From NCBI GenBank assembly GCA_964484125.1, contig CAZAEK010000009.1, positions 45,291-109,290 of the forward strand: 64,000 nucleotides of DNA, in the 5' to 3' direction. Under the pieces are notes generated by a model. The model was not told where the DNA came from. It did not search any database and worked only from the letters and a program-made list of their open reading frames with translations. Of the stretch, positions 17,663 through 28,000 are shown piece after piece. Made by a program: the position numbers and the translations under genes. Position 1 is the first letter of the stretch. Every line of letters starts with the position of its first letter. Origin of the DNA: DSSM01 sp964484125 (GTDB lineage: Bacteria; Bacteroidota; Ignavibacteria; Tepidaquicellales; Tepidaquicellaceae).

Positions 17663-18634
17663 ATGACCTCAAGACGCGACTTCTTAAAAAAATCCACATT
17701 AGCAGTTTCAATCCTCCCTTTTTTAAAGCCTTCAAAAACATTTTCCGGAGATTTCACAAAAACAGTAAAACCAATCGTAATTTCAACTTGGCATTTTGGT
17801 GTCCCAGCCAATGATGAAGCCTGGCAAGTTTTATCTGAAGGGGGCAGAGCTTTAGATGCTGTGGAAGCAGGGGTTCAGATTCCCGAAGGAGATCCAAAAG
17901 TAAACTCAGTTGGTTATGGAGGGCTTCCAGACAGGGAAGGCAGGGTAACACTTGATTCGTGTATAATGGATGAAAATGCAAACTGCGGTTCAGTTGCATT
18001 TCTTGAAGAAATTATGCATCCTGTATGTGTGGCAAGAAAAGTAATGGAAAGTACTAACCATATTATGCTTGTCGGCTCAGGAGCACAAAAATTTGCACTT
18101 GAGCATGGTTTCAGAAAAGAAAATCTTCTTACACCTGAATCCAAAAAGGAATGGCTTAAGTGGCTGAGAAATTCAAATTATAAACCTGAACCAAACATAT
18201 ATCACGATACAATAGGAATGCTTGCTCTTGACATAAATGGAAATCTATCCGGCGCATGTACAACAAGCGGGCTTCGTTATAAAATGCATGGCCGTGTTGG
18301 TGATTCTCCAATAATTGGTGCTGGATTATTTGTTGATAATGAAGTAGGTGCGGCAACTGCAACAGGAACAGGCGAGGAAGTAATAAGAGTATCTGGTAGT
18401 CATACGGTTGTAGAATATATGAGGCAGGGATATTCACCAATGGATGCCTGCAGGGAAACTATAAAAAGAGTAAAATCAAAAATGAAGAGTAAGGAATCAG
18501 ATACACAGGTTGCATTCCTTGCGTTAAACAAAGAAGGTACTTATGGAGCTTACGCATTAATAAACGGTTTCGAATATGCAGTTTACAGTACGGAAGAGAA
18601 TAATATTTTAAAAAAGTCAGATTATTTAAAATAA
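17663..18634 (+). CDS. Tat-exported N4-(beta-N-acetylglucosaminyl)-L-asparaginase (glycosylasparaginase)
   Basis: This 323-residue Ntn-hydrolase precursor is predicted to cleave the GlcNAc-Asn bond of N-linked glycopeptides. The start shows a twin-arginine signal (TSRRDFLKKSTLAV), so it is exported folded. Self-cleavage would occur at D182-T183 in NIYHDTIGMLALD, freeing the nucleophile T183. The substrate-binding GRVGDSPIIGAGLFVDN and TATGTGEEVIR segments follow. Length and motifs match bacterial glycosylasparaginases such as the Elizabethkingia enzyme. The upstream ATG at 17495 is blocked by a stop codon. A TPR gene follows six bases after the stop, probably in the same transcript. Confidence 0.93.
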   Translation: MTSRRDFLKKSTLAVSILPFLKPSKTFSGDFTKTVKPIVISTWHFGVPANDEAWQVLSEGGRALDAVEAGVQIPEGDPKVNSVGYGGLPDREGRVTLDSCIMDENANCGSVAFLEEIMHPVCVARKVMESTNHIMLVGSGAQKFALEHGFRKENLLTPESKKEWLKWLRNSNYKPEPNIYHDTIGMLALDINGNLSGACTTSGLRYKMHGRVGDSPIIGAGLFVDNEVGAATATGTGEEVIRVSGSHTVVEYMRQGYSPMDACRETIKRVKSKMKSKESDTQVAFLALNKEGTYGAYALINGFEYAVYSTEENNILKKSDYLK

Positions 18635-18640
18635 TTGATT

Positions 18641-19498
18641 ATGAAAATATTAATTACATTATTTATTATTCTTATTTTATCATCTAACGCAATATCGCAG
18701 GTAAATCCGAAGGAAAATTTTGATGAAGGTATAAGAGCATTTTATGATATGAAATATAATGATGCAATTAATTATTTCAATATCTATATTCAGGGGATGC
18801 CTAATGATTATCAGGGATATATGTTTAAGGGTTTATGTTATATGGGACTAAAACTCTATCAGGATGCACAGGACCAGTTTGATTTGGCGGTCAGACTTCA
18901 ACCATTTAATTCAGAATTACTGACTTACCGCGCATATTTATTTTTATTCAGAGATATGCCTGAACGCTGTGATAAAGATTTTACAGATGCTATTAACTCT
19001 GATATTAATAATATACATGCATATATGGGTAAAGCAATAAACGATTTCAATGAGGACAGATATCAAATGGCTTTGAGATTCTTTGATGCGGCTGAATCAC
19101 TTCAGGTAACTTCATACTGGCTTTATTTTATGAGAGGTATTTGTTACCTGTATCTTGATGATAGTACAAAGGCATATTCAGACTTAGAAAAATCAATAAC
19201 ACTCGATCCATCAAATTCGCTTGTAAATACTTCATACAGCAGACAAATGGATAGAAATTTAATTCTGATTTATTATACAATAATTCTTAATGTACTCGAT
19301 AATTTCAACAAGGATATTGAAAAATCACCAAATAATTTCATCGGCTACCTTGGAAGAGCATTCATATATTTAGATCTGAGGAAATATGACCTTGCAGAAG
19401 ACGATATTCGGATTGTTCATAGACTATATAAAGGAAACAATCCGGAGCTCGAATCACTTATTGCAAAAATCCGTGATAATATTAAAAGATATAAATAG
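18641..19498 (+). CDS. Secreted tetratricopeptide repeat protein
   Basis: This 285-residue protein has a signal peptide (MKILITLFIILILSSNAISQ) and a series of TPR units: residues about 25-60 (FDEGIRAFYDMKYNDAINYF), 60-95 (YQGYMFKGLCYMGLKLYQDAQDQF), and further units around 125-165 and 220-260. The ATG at 18641 is preferred over an in-frame TTG at 18635 because it starts the signal peptide. It likely binds other proteins in the periplasm. No catalytic motif is visible, and any link to the asparaginase upstream rests on the six-base spacing alone. Confidence 0.8.
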   Translation: MKILITLFIILILSSNAISQVNPKENFDEGIRAFYDMKYNDAINYFNIYIQGMPNDYQGYMFKGLCYMGLKLYQDAQDQFDLAVRLQPFNSELLTYRAYLFLFRDMPERCDKDFTDAINSDINNIHAYMGKAINDFNEDRYQMALRFFDAAESLQVTSYWLYFMRGICYLYLDDSTKAYSDLEKSITLDPSNSLVNTSYSRQMDRNLILIYYTIILNVLDNFNKDIEKSPNNFIGYLGRAFIYLDLRKYDLAEDDIRIVHRLYKGNNPELESLIAKIRDNIKRYK

Positions 19499-19513
19499 AT
19501 TTATTTATTTCTG

Positions 19514-21604
19514 TCAGAGACCTCTCTTTTTTAATAGTGGCTCAATAGATGGCTCTGCACCTCTGAATTTTTTATAAAGAGTCATCGCTTCTTCTGTGCC
19601 GCCTCTTTCAAGAATATTTTTTCTGAATGAATCTGCAGTTGCCTTATCAAAAATTCCGTTTTGTTTGAAATAAGCATAGGCATCAGCGTCAAGTACTTCA
19701 GCCCATATATAGCTGTAATATCCTGCAGAGTATCCTGAATTAAAAATATGATTGAAATATGTTGCTTTGTATCTTGAAATTATTTCGGGAATTAATCCGT
19801 ATTTTTCGTTTAAGATTTTTTCTTCAAATTCAATCGGAGATATTGTAAGCTCAGATGTCAATGTATGAAATTCCATATCAAGCAAAGAAGCTGCAAGATA
19901 TTCCGTAGTGGCAAAGCCCTGTCCGTATTTTGAACTGTTTTCAAGTTTTTCAACTAATTCTTTCGGAATTACTTCTCCTGTTTTATAATGCTTTGCATAG
20001 ACTTCAAGCATTTCCGGTTCATCAACCCAGTTTTCCATAATCTGTGACGGGAGTTCGACAAAATCCCTTGCAACATTAGTACCTGAAATACTTTTGTAAG
20101 TGCATTTAGAAAGGAAGCCGTGCAGGGCATGTCCGAATTCGTGGAAGAAAGTTTCTACTTCATCAAAGGTCAGTAAAGCCGGTTCATTAGCTGTAGGTCT
20201 TGAAAAGTTACAGACAATCGTAATAACAGGTGGTACCGGTTTACCATCTTTTGAAATAAACTGTTCTCTGTAATTATTCATCCATGCTCCGCCTCTTTTG
20301 CTTGCTCTCGGATGAAAATCCATATAAAATATTCCGACATGCTCGCCGTTGGATTCGAGTACTTCATATACCTGAACCTCATCGTTATAAACAGGCATAT
20401 TATCGAGCTTTTTAAAATTCAGACCATATAATCTGTTTGCAAGATAGAAAATTCCTTTCTTCACATTTTCAAGTTCAAAGTATGGTTTAAGCATCTCTTC
20501 ATCTAAACTATATTTTTCTTTCCTGACTTTTTCGGCATAATATCTCCAATCCCAGGGCTGAAGTTTAAAGTTGCCGCCCTCTTTGTCAATTAATGCCTGA
20601 AGTTCAGCCGCTTCTTTTTTTGCAGTATTCAAAGCAGGAGTCCAGAGCTTATTTAATAAATCAAATACATTGGCAGGGGTTTTAGCCATACAATCATCAA
20701 GTATAAAATCTGCAGTGGTATTAAAGCCCATTAACCTTGCTTTTTCAAGTTTAAGGTTTAATATTTTTTTAATTACTTCCTTATTATCATTTTCATTATT
20801 ATTATTTCCCCGTGAACTATATGCACGCCATATTTTCTTTCTGAGAGCTCTGTTATCTGCGTACTGTAAAAATGGAATCAGACTCGGATTGTGTAAAGTG
20901 AAAACCCATTTACCGTCAAGATTATTTTTCTTTGCAGTTTCAGCGGCGGCATCAATGAGAGATTGCGACAAGCCCGATAAATCTTTTTTATCTTCAATTA
21001 TCAGCTTAAAGTTATTAGTTTCAGCAAGAAGATTTTCTGCAAACTTCAAACTGAGCAATGATAAATCTTTATTGATTTCTCTGAGTCTTGCTTTTTTTGT
21101 CTCATCTAAATCTGAACCGCTTCTGACAAACCTTTTGTAAATTTCTTCAACAAGCTTTACTTGTTCAGGGTTTGTTAAGTTTGCTCTTTGTTTATAGACT
21201 GCTTTAACTTTTCCGAACAATTTGTCATTCAGGTAAATATTATCATTATGTGCAGAAAGTTCAGGGGCAATTTCCGAAGCGATTTTCTGAATCTCGGGAC
21301 TTATATTAGCGGAAAGCAAATTATAAAAGACACCTCCGACTTCGCTTATTCTGTAATCGCTGTATTCAAGAGCGAGAATAGTATTTTCGAATGTAGGCGC
21401 ATCCGGGTTGTTGACAATAGATTCGATAATTTCTCTTTGCTGTTTAATACCTTCCCTGAAAGCAGGCAGGAAATGTTCGTTTCTGATTTTCTCAAACGGC
21501 GGAACATTAAAAGGAGTGCCGTATTCCTCAAGCAAAGGATTAACCTGCGAATATAAATTTGATGCTGTCAAAATAGTAATAAGAATTAGAATTAATTTTT
21601 TCAT
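19514..21604 (-). CDS. dcp: Secreted peptidyl-dipeptidase, M3 family (Dcp-like)
   Basis: This 696-residue zinc metallopeptidase has a signal peptide (MKKLILILITILTASNLYSQ). The M3 zinc site HEFGH is at residues 488-492 in TFFHEFGHALHGFLS, with the third ligand expected in the helix DFVELPSQIMENW. Length and the NPLLEEYGTPFNVPPFEKI opening match Dcp proteins, which remove dipeptides from peptide C-termini. In E. coli Dcp is largely cytoplasmic or periplasmic; here the signal indicates the periplasm. It is transcribed toward the TPR gene and ends 15 bases from it. Confidence 0.93.
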   Translation of the reverse strand: MKKLILILITILTASNLYSQVNPLLEEYGTPFNVPPFEKIRNEHFLPAFREGIKQQREIIESIVNNPDAPTFENTILALEYSDYRISEVGGVFYNLLSANISPEIQKIASEIAPELSAHNDNIYLNDKLFGKVKAVYKQRANLTNPEQVKLVEEIYKRFVRSGSDLDETKKARLREINKDLSLLSLKFAENLLAETNNFKLIIEDKKDLSGLSQSLIDAAAETAKKNNLDGKWVFTLHNPSLIPFLQYADNRALRKKIWRAYSSRGNNNNENDNKEVIKKILNLKLEKARLMGFNTTADFILDDCMAKTPANVFDLLNKLWTPALNTAKKEAAELQALIDKEGGNFKLQPWDWRYYAEKVRKEKYSLDEEMLKPYFELENVKKGIFYLANRLYGLNFKKLDNMPVYNDEVQVYEVLESNGEHVGIFYMDFHPRASKRGGAWMNNYREQFISKDGKPVPPVITIVCNFSRPTANEPALLTFDEVETFFHEFGHALHGFLSKCTYKSISGTNVARDFVELPSQIMENWVDEPEMLEVYAKHYKTGEVIPKELVEKLENSSKYGQGFATTEYLAASLLDMEFHTLTSELTISPIEFEEKILNEKYGLIPEIISRYKATYFNHIFNSGYSAGYYSYIWAEVLDADAYAYFKQNGIFDKATADSFRKNILERGGTEEAMTLYKKFRGAEPSIEPLLKKRGL

Positions 21605-21732
21605 AAATGTAAGGTTAAATTTTTATTCAAAATTAACTTATTAATTTATGTAAATAAATATATTAATTTTTAAACATTGTTGTTATGATAGAATAATATT
21701 AATTTTGAAATATAATATATTATAAAAAAAAT

Positions 21733-22875
21733 TTGAATCCGACACGAGCAGAGATAGATCTTAAAAAACTTGAATATAATTTTAATTCGATAAAGTCGCA
21801 TATTCATAAGGACAATCCGAAGAAGAAAATTAAAATTTGCGGCGTGATTAAAGCTAATGCTTACGGGCATGGTATTCAGGAAATCAGTAAAAAGTTGATT
21901 ACTCTTGGTGCCGATTTTCTGGGAGTTGCTAATTACGATGAGGCGATTAAACTCCGCACTGTGGTGCCTGATGCTAATATTCTTGTTTTCGGGACTTTAA
22001 TTCATTCCAAACTTAAACCTGCCGCTTACGTTTCAAAACTTTTTAAATATAATCTTGTTGCTACTGTTGCTTCGCTGGAAACCGCAAGGTTTCTTGATTT
22101 CTATAGCGGGGAACTCGGGAGAAAATTCAAAGTGCATATTAAGGTTGATACGGGTATGAGGAGAATCGGCTTTGATGTAAAAATGGCTTTTAAAAATATT
22201 CAGCAGGTTTTTAAAAACAGAAATCTAATTATTGAAGGCATATATACTCATTTCGCTACTTCTGAAAGTAAAGATAAATCTTTTGCAAATCTTCAGTTAA
22301 ATAAATTTAAAGAGCTTTTGCATCTGCTCAGAAAAGCCGGTTATGAATTCCCGATAGTGCATAGTGCCAATAGCGGTGCAATTCTTGATTTAAAAGATTC
22401 TTATTTTGATATGGTAAGACCCGGTTTGCTTTTATATGGCTACTATCCTTCTGATGAGGTAAGGAATAAAATTGATTTAAAGCCGGTTATGAACCTCAAG
22501 TCGAAAGTAACTTATATTAAACGGCTTGAACCAAATATAAGTATTTCTTATGGAAGAACATATTATACAAAAAAAAGAACTTTTATAGGTTCTATTCCCG
22601 TCGGATATGGTGATGGATATTGGAGGGCACTTTCAAATAAAGGGAAAGTACTTATAAATGGTAAATATTATCCGATTATCGGAAATATCACAATGGATTG
22701 GCTTATGGTTAATCTCGGAGAGAAAACTAATGTAAGAGTTGGTGACGACGTTTTGCTTATTGGAAATGAAAACGGTAAATATACAGGTGCAGATAAAATT
22801 GCCGCTATGGTAAAATCTATTCCGTATGAGATAATCTGCTCAATTGCAGATAGAGTGCAGAGAATTTATTTCTAA
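21733..22875 (+). CDS. alr: Alanine racemase
   Basis: This 380-residue PLP enzyme interconverts L- and D-alanine for peptidoglycan. The PLP-lysine is K40 in GVIKANAYGHG; KVDTGMRRIGF and VHSANSGAIL follow. The catalytic tyrosine region is FIGSIPVGYGDGYWRAL near residues 288-304, and the C-terminal GNITMDWLMVNLG is conserved. The start codon is TTG at 21733, with the typical N-terminus NPTRAEIDLKKLEYN directly after it. The stop overlaps by bases with the stop of the convergent desaturase gene, so neither gene has room for its own terminator. Confidence 0.95.
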   Translation: MNPTRAEIDLKKLEYNFNSIKSHIHKDNPKKKIKICGVIKANAYGHGIQEISKKLITLGADFLGVANYDEAIKLRTVVPDANILVFGTLIHSKLKPAAYVSKLFKYNLVATVASLETARFLDFYSGELGRKFKVHIKVDTGMRRIGFDVKMAFKNIQQVFKNRNLIIEGIYTHFATSESKDKSFANLQLNKFKELLHLLRKAGYEFPIVHSANSGAILDLKDSYFDMVRPGLLLYGYYPSDEVRNKIDLKPVMNLKSKVTYIKRLEPNISISYGRTYYTKKRTFIGSIPVGYGDGYWRALSNKGKVLINGKYYPIIGNITMDWLMVNLGEKTNVRVGDDVLLIGNENGKYTGADKIAAMVKSIPYEIICSIADRVQRIYF

Positions 22876-23831
22876 TCCAATACAGTTTCTTTTCTTTTTA
22901 TTCTTGAAAACAGAGTATAAACAGGTGATGTAATGAATCTGAATATCACCATTGACCATGATTTGTGAGAATACAGATTTTCGTAATAATCAGGAGCAAT
23001 CTTTTTTACTTTCGGTAATCTTGAGAAAGGGACGCTCGGAAAGTCGTGATGCTCATTATGATAACCTACATTGAATGCAAGCTTATTGAGAGGTCCGTAA
23101 TAAGAGTAAGTTTCCTGACCTTCCCTGAATACATAATGCTCTGCTATAAAGTGACCAGCGAGAGGATGTATGCTACCGGCGATAAAATCACAAAGAAGTA
23201 AATATAAAATTCCTTCCCACCATCCGAACAGCGGAATATAGATTGCCATTGCGATGACCTGAAATATAATGTTTATTATCTGCCATTTACCGATTTTGAT
23301 TTTATAAATCATCATTGGTCTGAAAGCATAAAAGAATATCTGAGTAAATGCCCAGATGAATTTCCCGAAACTACCTTTAAAAGTTTTCGCTTCGTTGAAT
23401 GTTGGTATATCAACATCAATTCCATCAACGCCCTGAGAGCGGTGGTGCATTGTATGATAAACCTTGAATGACATTGCATAAGGGAAAACTATAGGAATAT
23501 TTGCAAATATTGCAAGCCAGTTATTAGGAGCTTGCTTTTTGAATGCAAGGTTGTGAGTAATTTCGTGAATTGCTAAAAATAATGCGTGCGTTACAGTTGC
23601 TCCTATAAAATAGGTGTACAAAATAAATACCCATACATTCATATGTTTTACTAAGTATGTGGCTGAAAACATCTGGAATGATACAAGAAATACTGTTATG
23701 ATTGCAAGTTTTATATCAGGTCCGAATAGTTTCTTGATTTCAGGGTATTTTTCCAGAATTTCCTTTCTCCTTTGGTTATGAGGATGGGCGTTCTCTGACC
23801 AGTAAAAATCTTTTTCTCTTTCTTCGGGCAT
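22872..23831 (-). CDS. Sphingolipid delta-4 desaturase-like fatty acyl desaturase (DEGS1-like)
   Basis: This 319-residue membrane di-iron desaturase is strikingly like eukaryotic dihydroceramide delta-4 desaturase. The N-terminus has the short Lipid_DES-type block (FYWSENAHPHNQRRKEILEK). The three histidine boxes are HEITH (89-93), HTMHH (126-130) and HNEHH (258-262), and the segment HPLAGHFIAEHY with ETYSYYGPLN is nearly what I remember for human DEGS1. Hydrophobic helices lie near 42-62, 68-88, 105-120 and 185-220. It probably introduces a double bond into a ceramide or related lipid in the inner membrane. No sphingolipid synthesis gene is in the window. Confidence 0.88.
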   Translation of the reverse strand: MPEEREKDFYWSENAHPHNQRRKEILEKYPEIKKLFGPDIKLAIITVFLVSFQMFSATYLVKHMNVWVFILYTYFIGATVTHALFLAIHEITHNLAFKKQAPNNWLAIFANIPIVFPYAMSFKVYHTMHHRSQGVDGIDVDIPTFNEAKTFKGSFGKFIWAFTQIFFYAFRPMMIYKIKIGKWQIINIIFQVIAMAIYIPLFGWWEGILYLLLCDFIAGSIHPLAGHFIAEHYVFREGQETYSYYGPLNKLAFNVGYHNEHHDFPSVPFSRLPKVKKIAPDYYENLYSHKSWSMVIFRFITSPVYTLFSRIKRKETVLD

Positions 23832-23925
23832 TGTTTATGTTTTAATTAATATAAATGTAACAATTATACTAAGAATAAAATTTATTTTTATTTCTGAATT
23901 AATCATTCCGGAGACTGAAATTGTA

Positions 23926-25074
23926 TTAAATTACCTCAGTTGTTTTACCTCCTGGTATAATAACTGAAAATGTGCTTCCCTTTCCCGGTTCACTGATTAC
24001 TTCTACACTTCCTCCCATCTTTTCCGCAAGGTCTCTGCAAAGTAGTAAACCAAGGCCTGTGCTTGGTTCCCCCTCGGTTCCGGGTGAAAATACTTTTTCG
24101 TTTATTTTAAATAATTTTTCAATATTTTCTTTGCTTATTCCGGTTCCTTCATCTTTAACTGATACAATAATTTCTCCATTTTCGTTTTGAGTTGTATTTA
24201 CAGTAATATTTCCTTTCCTGTATGAAAACTTTATTGCGTTAGTAAGAAAGTTCCTTATTATTGTGTTGAACATATCAACATCAATATCAGCGCGGATATT
24301 TTTCGGCGTATGATTGAATATTTTAATTTCTTTCCTGTTTGCTGTTTCTTTCAGTAAGTCAATATTCTGCTCAAGTAGGGTATGTAAAATAACATTTACC
24401 GGGGTAAATTTAACCAAGCCAATCTGAACTCTCGACCACTGAAGAAGATTGTCAAGCAGTTTGCTTAGTTTGTCTGCTGATTCCCTTATACTGCTTAATA
24501 AATCCATAGCTTCTTCCTGAGGTAGTTTTGGCAGTTCGTTGCAGAGAATTTCAGATAAACCTACCAAGCCCGATAAAGGTCCTCTGAGGTCGTGTGCAAT
24601 TATAGAGAAAAATTTATCTTTCTGGCTGTTAAGCATTTTAAGCTCCTCATTTTTCTGTATAAGCATTTTTTCCGACGCCTTAAGTCTGAGGTGTGTAGAT
24701 ATTCTGACAAGGATTTCATCCTTATTAAACGGCTTAATTATATAATCAACAGCTCCGAGTTTAAAGCCCTTTACAATATCTTCTGATTCGTGCTTTGCAG
24801 TTAAAAATATTATAGGTATGTCCTTTGTTGCGGGGTCTTTTTTTAATTCTTCACATACTTCGTATCCGGATATTTCAGGCATCATAACATCAAGTAGTAT
24901 CAAATCCGGTAATTTACTCTTGGCAATTGAGATTGCCTTATGACCATTATCTGTTACTGAAAGCTGATAATAGGGCCTGAGCAAAGTACCTATTAATTGA
25001 ATATTTTGTGGCTGGTCATCTACTATTAAGATATAAGATTTATCTTTTTGGTTATTTTCCTGGCTATTTTCCAT
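23926..25074 (-). CDS. Response regulator/histidine kinase fusion (REC-HisKA-HATPase)
   Basis: This 382-residue soluble protein has a receiver domain first: residues about 12-130 with acidic pair VDDQ, phospho-acceptor D62 in LILLDVMMPEISG, and K114 in IIKPFNKDE. A kinase follows with H-box FFSIIAHDLRGPL (H161) and an ATPase domain (about 265-378) with EGTGISKENIEKLF and GLGLLLCRDLAEKMGG. The REC-first layout means it probably receives phosphate from the hybrid kinase encoded two bases upstream, then relays or signals further. No DNA-binding domain is present. Third gene of the FIST-kinase operon. Confidence 0.93.
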   Translation of the reverse strand: MENSQENNQKDKSYILIVDDQPQNIQLIGTLLRPYYQLSVTDNGHKAISIAKSKLPDLILLDVMMPEISGYEVCEELKKDPATKDIPIIFLTAKHESEDIVKGFKLGAVDYIIKPFNKDEILVRISTHLRLKASEKMLIQKNEELKMLNSQKDKFFSIIAHDLRGPLSGLVGLSEILCNELPKLPQEEAMDLLSSIRESADKLSKLLDNLLQWSRVQIGLVKFTPVNVILHTLLEQNIDLLKETANRKEIKIFNHTPKNIRADIDVDMFNTIIRNFLTNAIKFSYRKGNITVNTTQNENGEIIVSVKDEGTGISKENIEKLFKINEKVFSPGTEGEPSTGLGLLLCRDLAEKMGGSVEVISEPGKGSTFSVIIPGGKTTEVI

Positions 25075-25076
25075 AG

Positions 25077-28000
25077 TTATTCTGAATATTTATTTTTCAA
25101 AAGTTTTATTAATTCAGGCAAATTTTTTAAGTGTGTTTCGAATCCTTTAATATCAAAGTTATTAAAATATCTATGCAATTCCGCAAGGTAACTATTGAAA
25201 TGAACAATTTCATTTGCTTCGCAGAAATCTGTAAATTCATTTATGAAAATTTCTGCCTCTTCCATATCCATAATTTGCAAAAGTAATTCTGCTTTCGGAA
25301 CAAATCTTAAAGTAATGTGTTCGAGTTTCTTAAGAAATTCTGCAATTTCTTCTTTTTCCAGATGAATATCTTCGCTAAGGGTAATACTTTTTTCAGATTC
25401 GGTTAATTCTGATTTTACAGTATATGGAATGAATTTTACAATTTCATTTATAACATTATTTCTTTGTGCGGGTTTCCAGATGTGTGAATCAAATATTTCT
25501 TTTATTCTCTTTAAGTCTGATTTCATTGAAGAAGCGGTAAAAGCAATAATTGGAATTCCCTTACAGTCCGGGTCGGATTTGATGTTAGTGGCAGTCTCAA
25601 AGCCATCAATCTGAGGCATTCTTAAATCCATAAGAATTAAATCGGGTTTGAATTCTTTTACAAATTCAACTGCCTTAATTCCGCTGTTTAGTTCACCGAT
25701 CAATAGTCCGGTATTATCAAGGTATGCTTTTATAATATCAATATTGTGCTGGATATCATCAATGATAAGGAGTCTTCTGTTTTCAAAAGAAATTGACTTT
25801 TTGCTCCAATCTGATTCATCACTGCTCTTTAAAACTCCCTCTGCCGGCGATATTCCTTTCAGATGTACGGTAAAAATGCTTCCCTTCCCAGGCTCGCTTT
25901 CAACTGTAATTGTGCCATTCATCATTTCAGTTAATTTTTTTGAGATCGCAAGTCCTAATCCGGTTCCTCCGAAATGCTTAGTACTCACAAGACTTGATTG
26001 CCTGAAAGAATCAAAAATCTGTTCCTGCTCATCGTAAGGAATACCAATTCCTGTATCCTGTACCGAAATCAGAATATCATAAAGTTTATTGTCAGGATCA
26101 AACCTCTCGATTTTTAAAGATAATTTTACAAATCCTTTGGAGGTAAATTTTACTGCATTGCCAACAAGGTTTAATAAGACCTGTCTTATTCTAATTTCAT
26201 CAAGGATAATAAATTTCGGGAAATCGTCAGGGAATTCAATCTCAAAGCCAATTCCTTTTTCTGTTACTTTTTGTGAAAAGATACTTTGTATATCAATAAA
26301 AATTTCTTTCAGACTAAAAGGTTCAAACTGAATTTCCAGCTTTCCTGCTTCTATTTTTGATAAATCAAGTATGTCATTTATTAATGAAAGCAGTGTATTT
26401 CCGCTTTTAAGTATAGTTCTTAAATATCCTTTTGATAAATCATCATTTGAGGAGTTATAGAGAATTTCAGAAAACCCGAGAATTGCGTTCATAGGAGTTC
26501 TGATTTCGTGACTCATATTAGCTATGAATTCACTCTTGGCTCTGTTTGCAGAATCAGCGATTTTTCTTTGCTTTATAAGTTCTTTTTCATACTTGAAGCG
26601 GAAGATTGTTCCGGCAATAATTTCGCCGGTTAGTTTTAAAAATGCGACTGATTCCTCATCCCAGGTTTTTTTCTCTTTAACAGAATCAAAACCGATGAAT
26701 CCGATAAACTCACCACTATAAAATAACGGCAAAGCAATAAGTGAAATAATATCCTGTGCTTCAAGAATTTCTCTTTCATTTCTGAATTCATCAGCTATTT
26801 CAGATACCAAAGGAATGTAAACCACTTCATTATTCATAAATTTTTCAACCCACCTCGAAATTAAGGACATAGGAACTTCCTGCAGGTTATCCTTTTGAGG
26901 AATAATACCTTCATTACACCATTCGTATCTATTGCTAAATGTAGAGTTCCCTTTATCAAATTCGAATATATAAATCCTGTCAACTGATGAGAATTGTCCA
27001 AATTTTTCAATAGCTTTATTTATTGCTGCGTTTAAATCTTCTAATGTTGCTTTAATTAATTCTGTAGAAATTTCATTAATCAGCGAATGAAGTCTGTTCA
27101 GATATTCGAGTTTGTTTCTTGCCTGTACTTCAAAAGTCATATCTCTTGTAACGACCATCACCTGATCATTGCTTAATTCTCTAATCCTTGCTTCAAAATG
27201 TGTTAACCCATTATTTACAGGAATTTCATAATTAAAAGTCTGTAACTCGTGAGTTTCAAGTGCTTTCCTTATAGATTCTACAAATTTTGAAGAAAATTCC
27301 TGAGGGAAAACTTCAGTTACTTTCTTATTCATAAAAGTCTCTGGCGGAAAAAGTAGCTGCCCCGGATTGGAAGTGTGGTAATCAAGAAATACACCATCGG
27401 AATCCATTCTGAAAACCAAATCAGGCGAGGCATCAAGTAATGCCTGGATTCTGTCCTTATTTTCTTTTATTTCTTCTTCAGCTTTCTTTCTGTCGGTAAT
27501 ATCTACAAAACTTTCAAGCAGATAAGTTTTACCTTTTAAATTTACCTGACTTACAGTTTTTAAAATCTGTAATTCAGTTTTATCTGCCCTTAGCATAATT
27601 CTTTCTGCTCTTTCAACTTTCTGTTTTAAATCCGTTATCGGGCATTTGCCTCTATCGGCAGGGCAAACGAATTTAAAACATTCTGTCCCGATTATCTCTT
27701 CCTTGCTCAGTCCTACCATTTCTGCCGCTAAAGGATTTATATCTTCAATTATATGTGTCTCGGGGTCAACTAACATAATGCCAGCGTGAACATTTTCAAG
27801 CATTATCCTCATATAGTCCTGATTTTCCTTTAAAGCGTTTTCAATATTTTTACGTTCTGTTATGTCTCTGAATACACCGAAAGTACCTTTGAATTTTCCC
27901 TCGCGGTTATATTGAGGAGTTGCCGTTACAAGGATATATCCATAGGTACCATCGCAACGTCTAATCCTGAGCTCATAAGAACTCTTGCTGCCTTTTTTCC

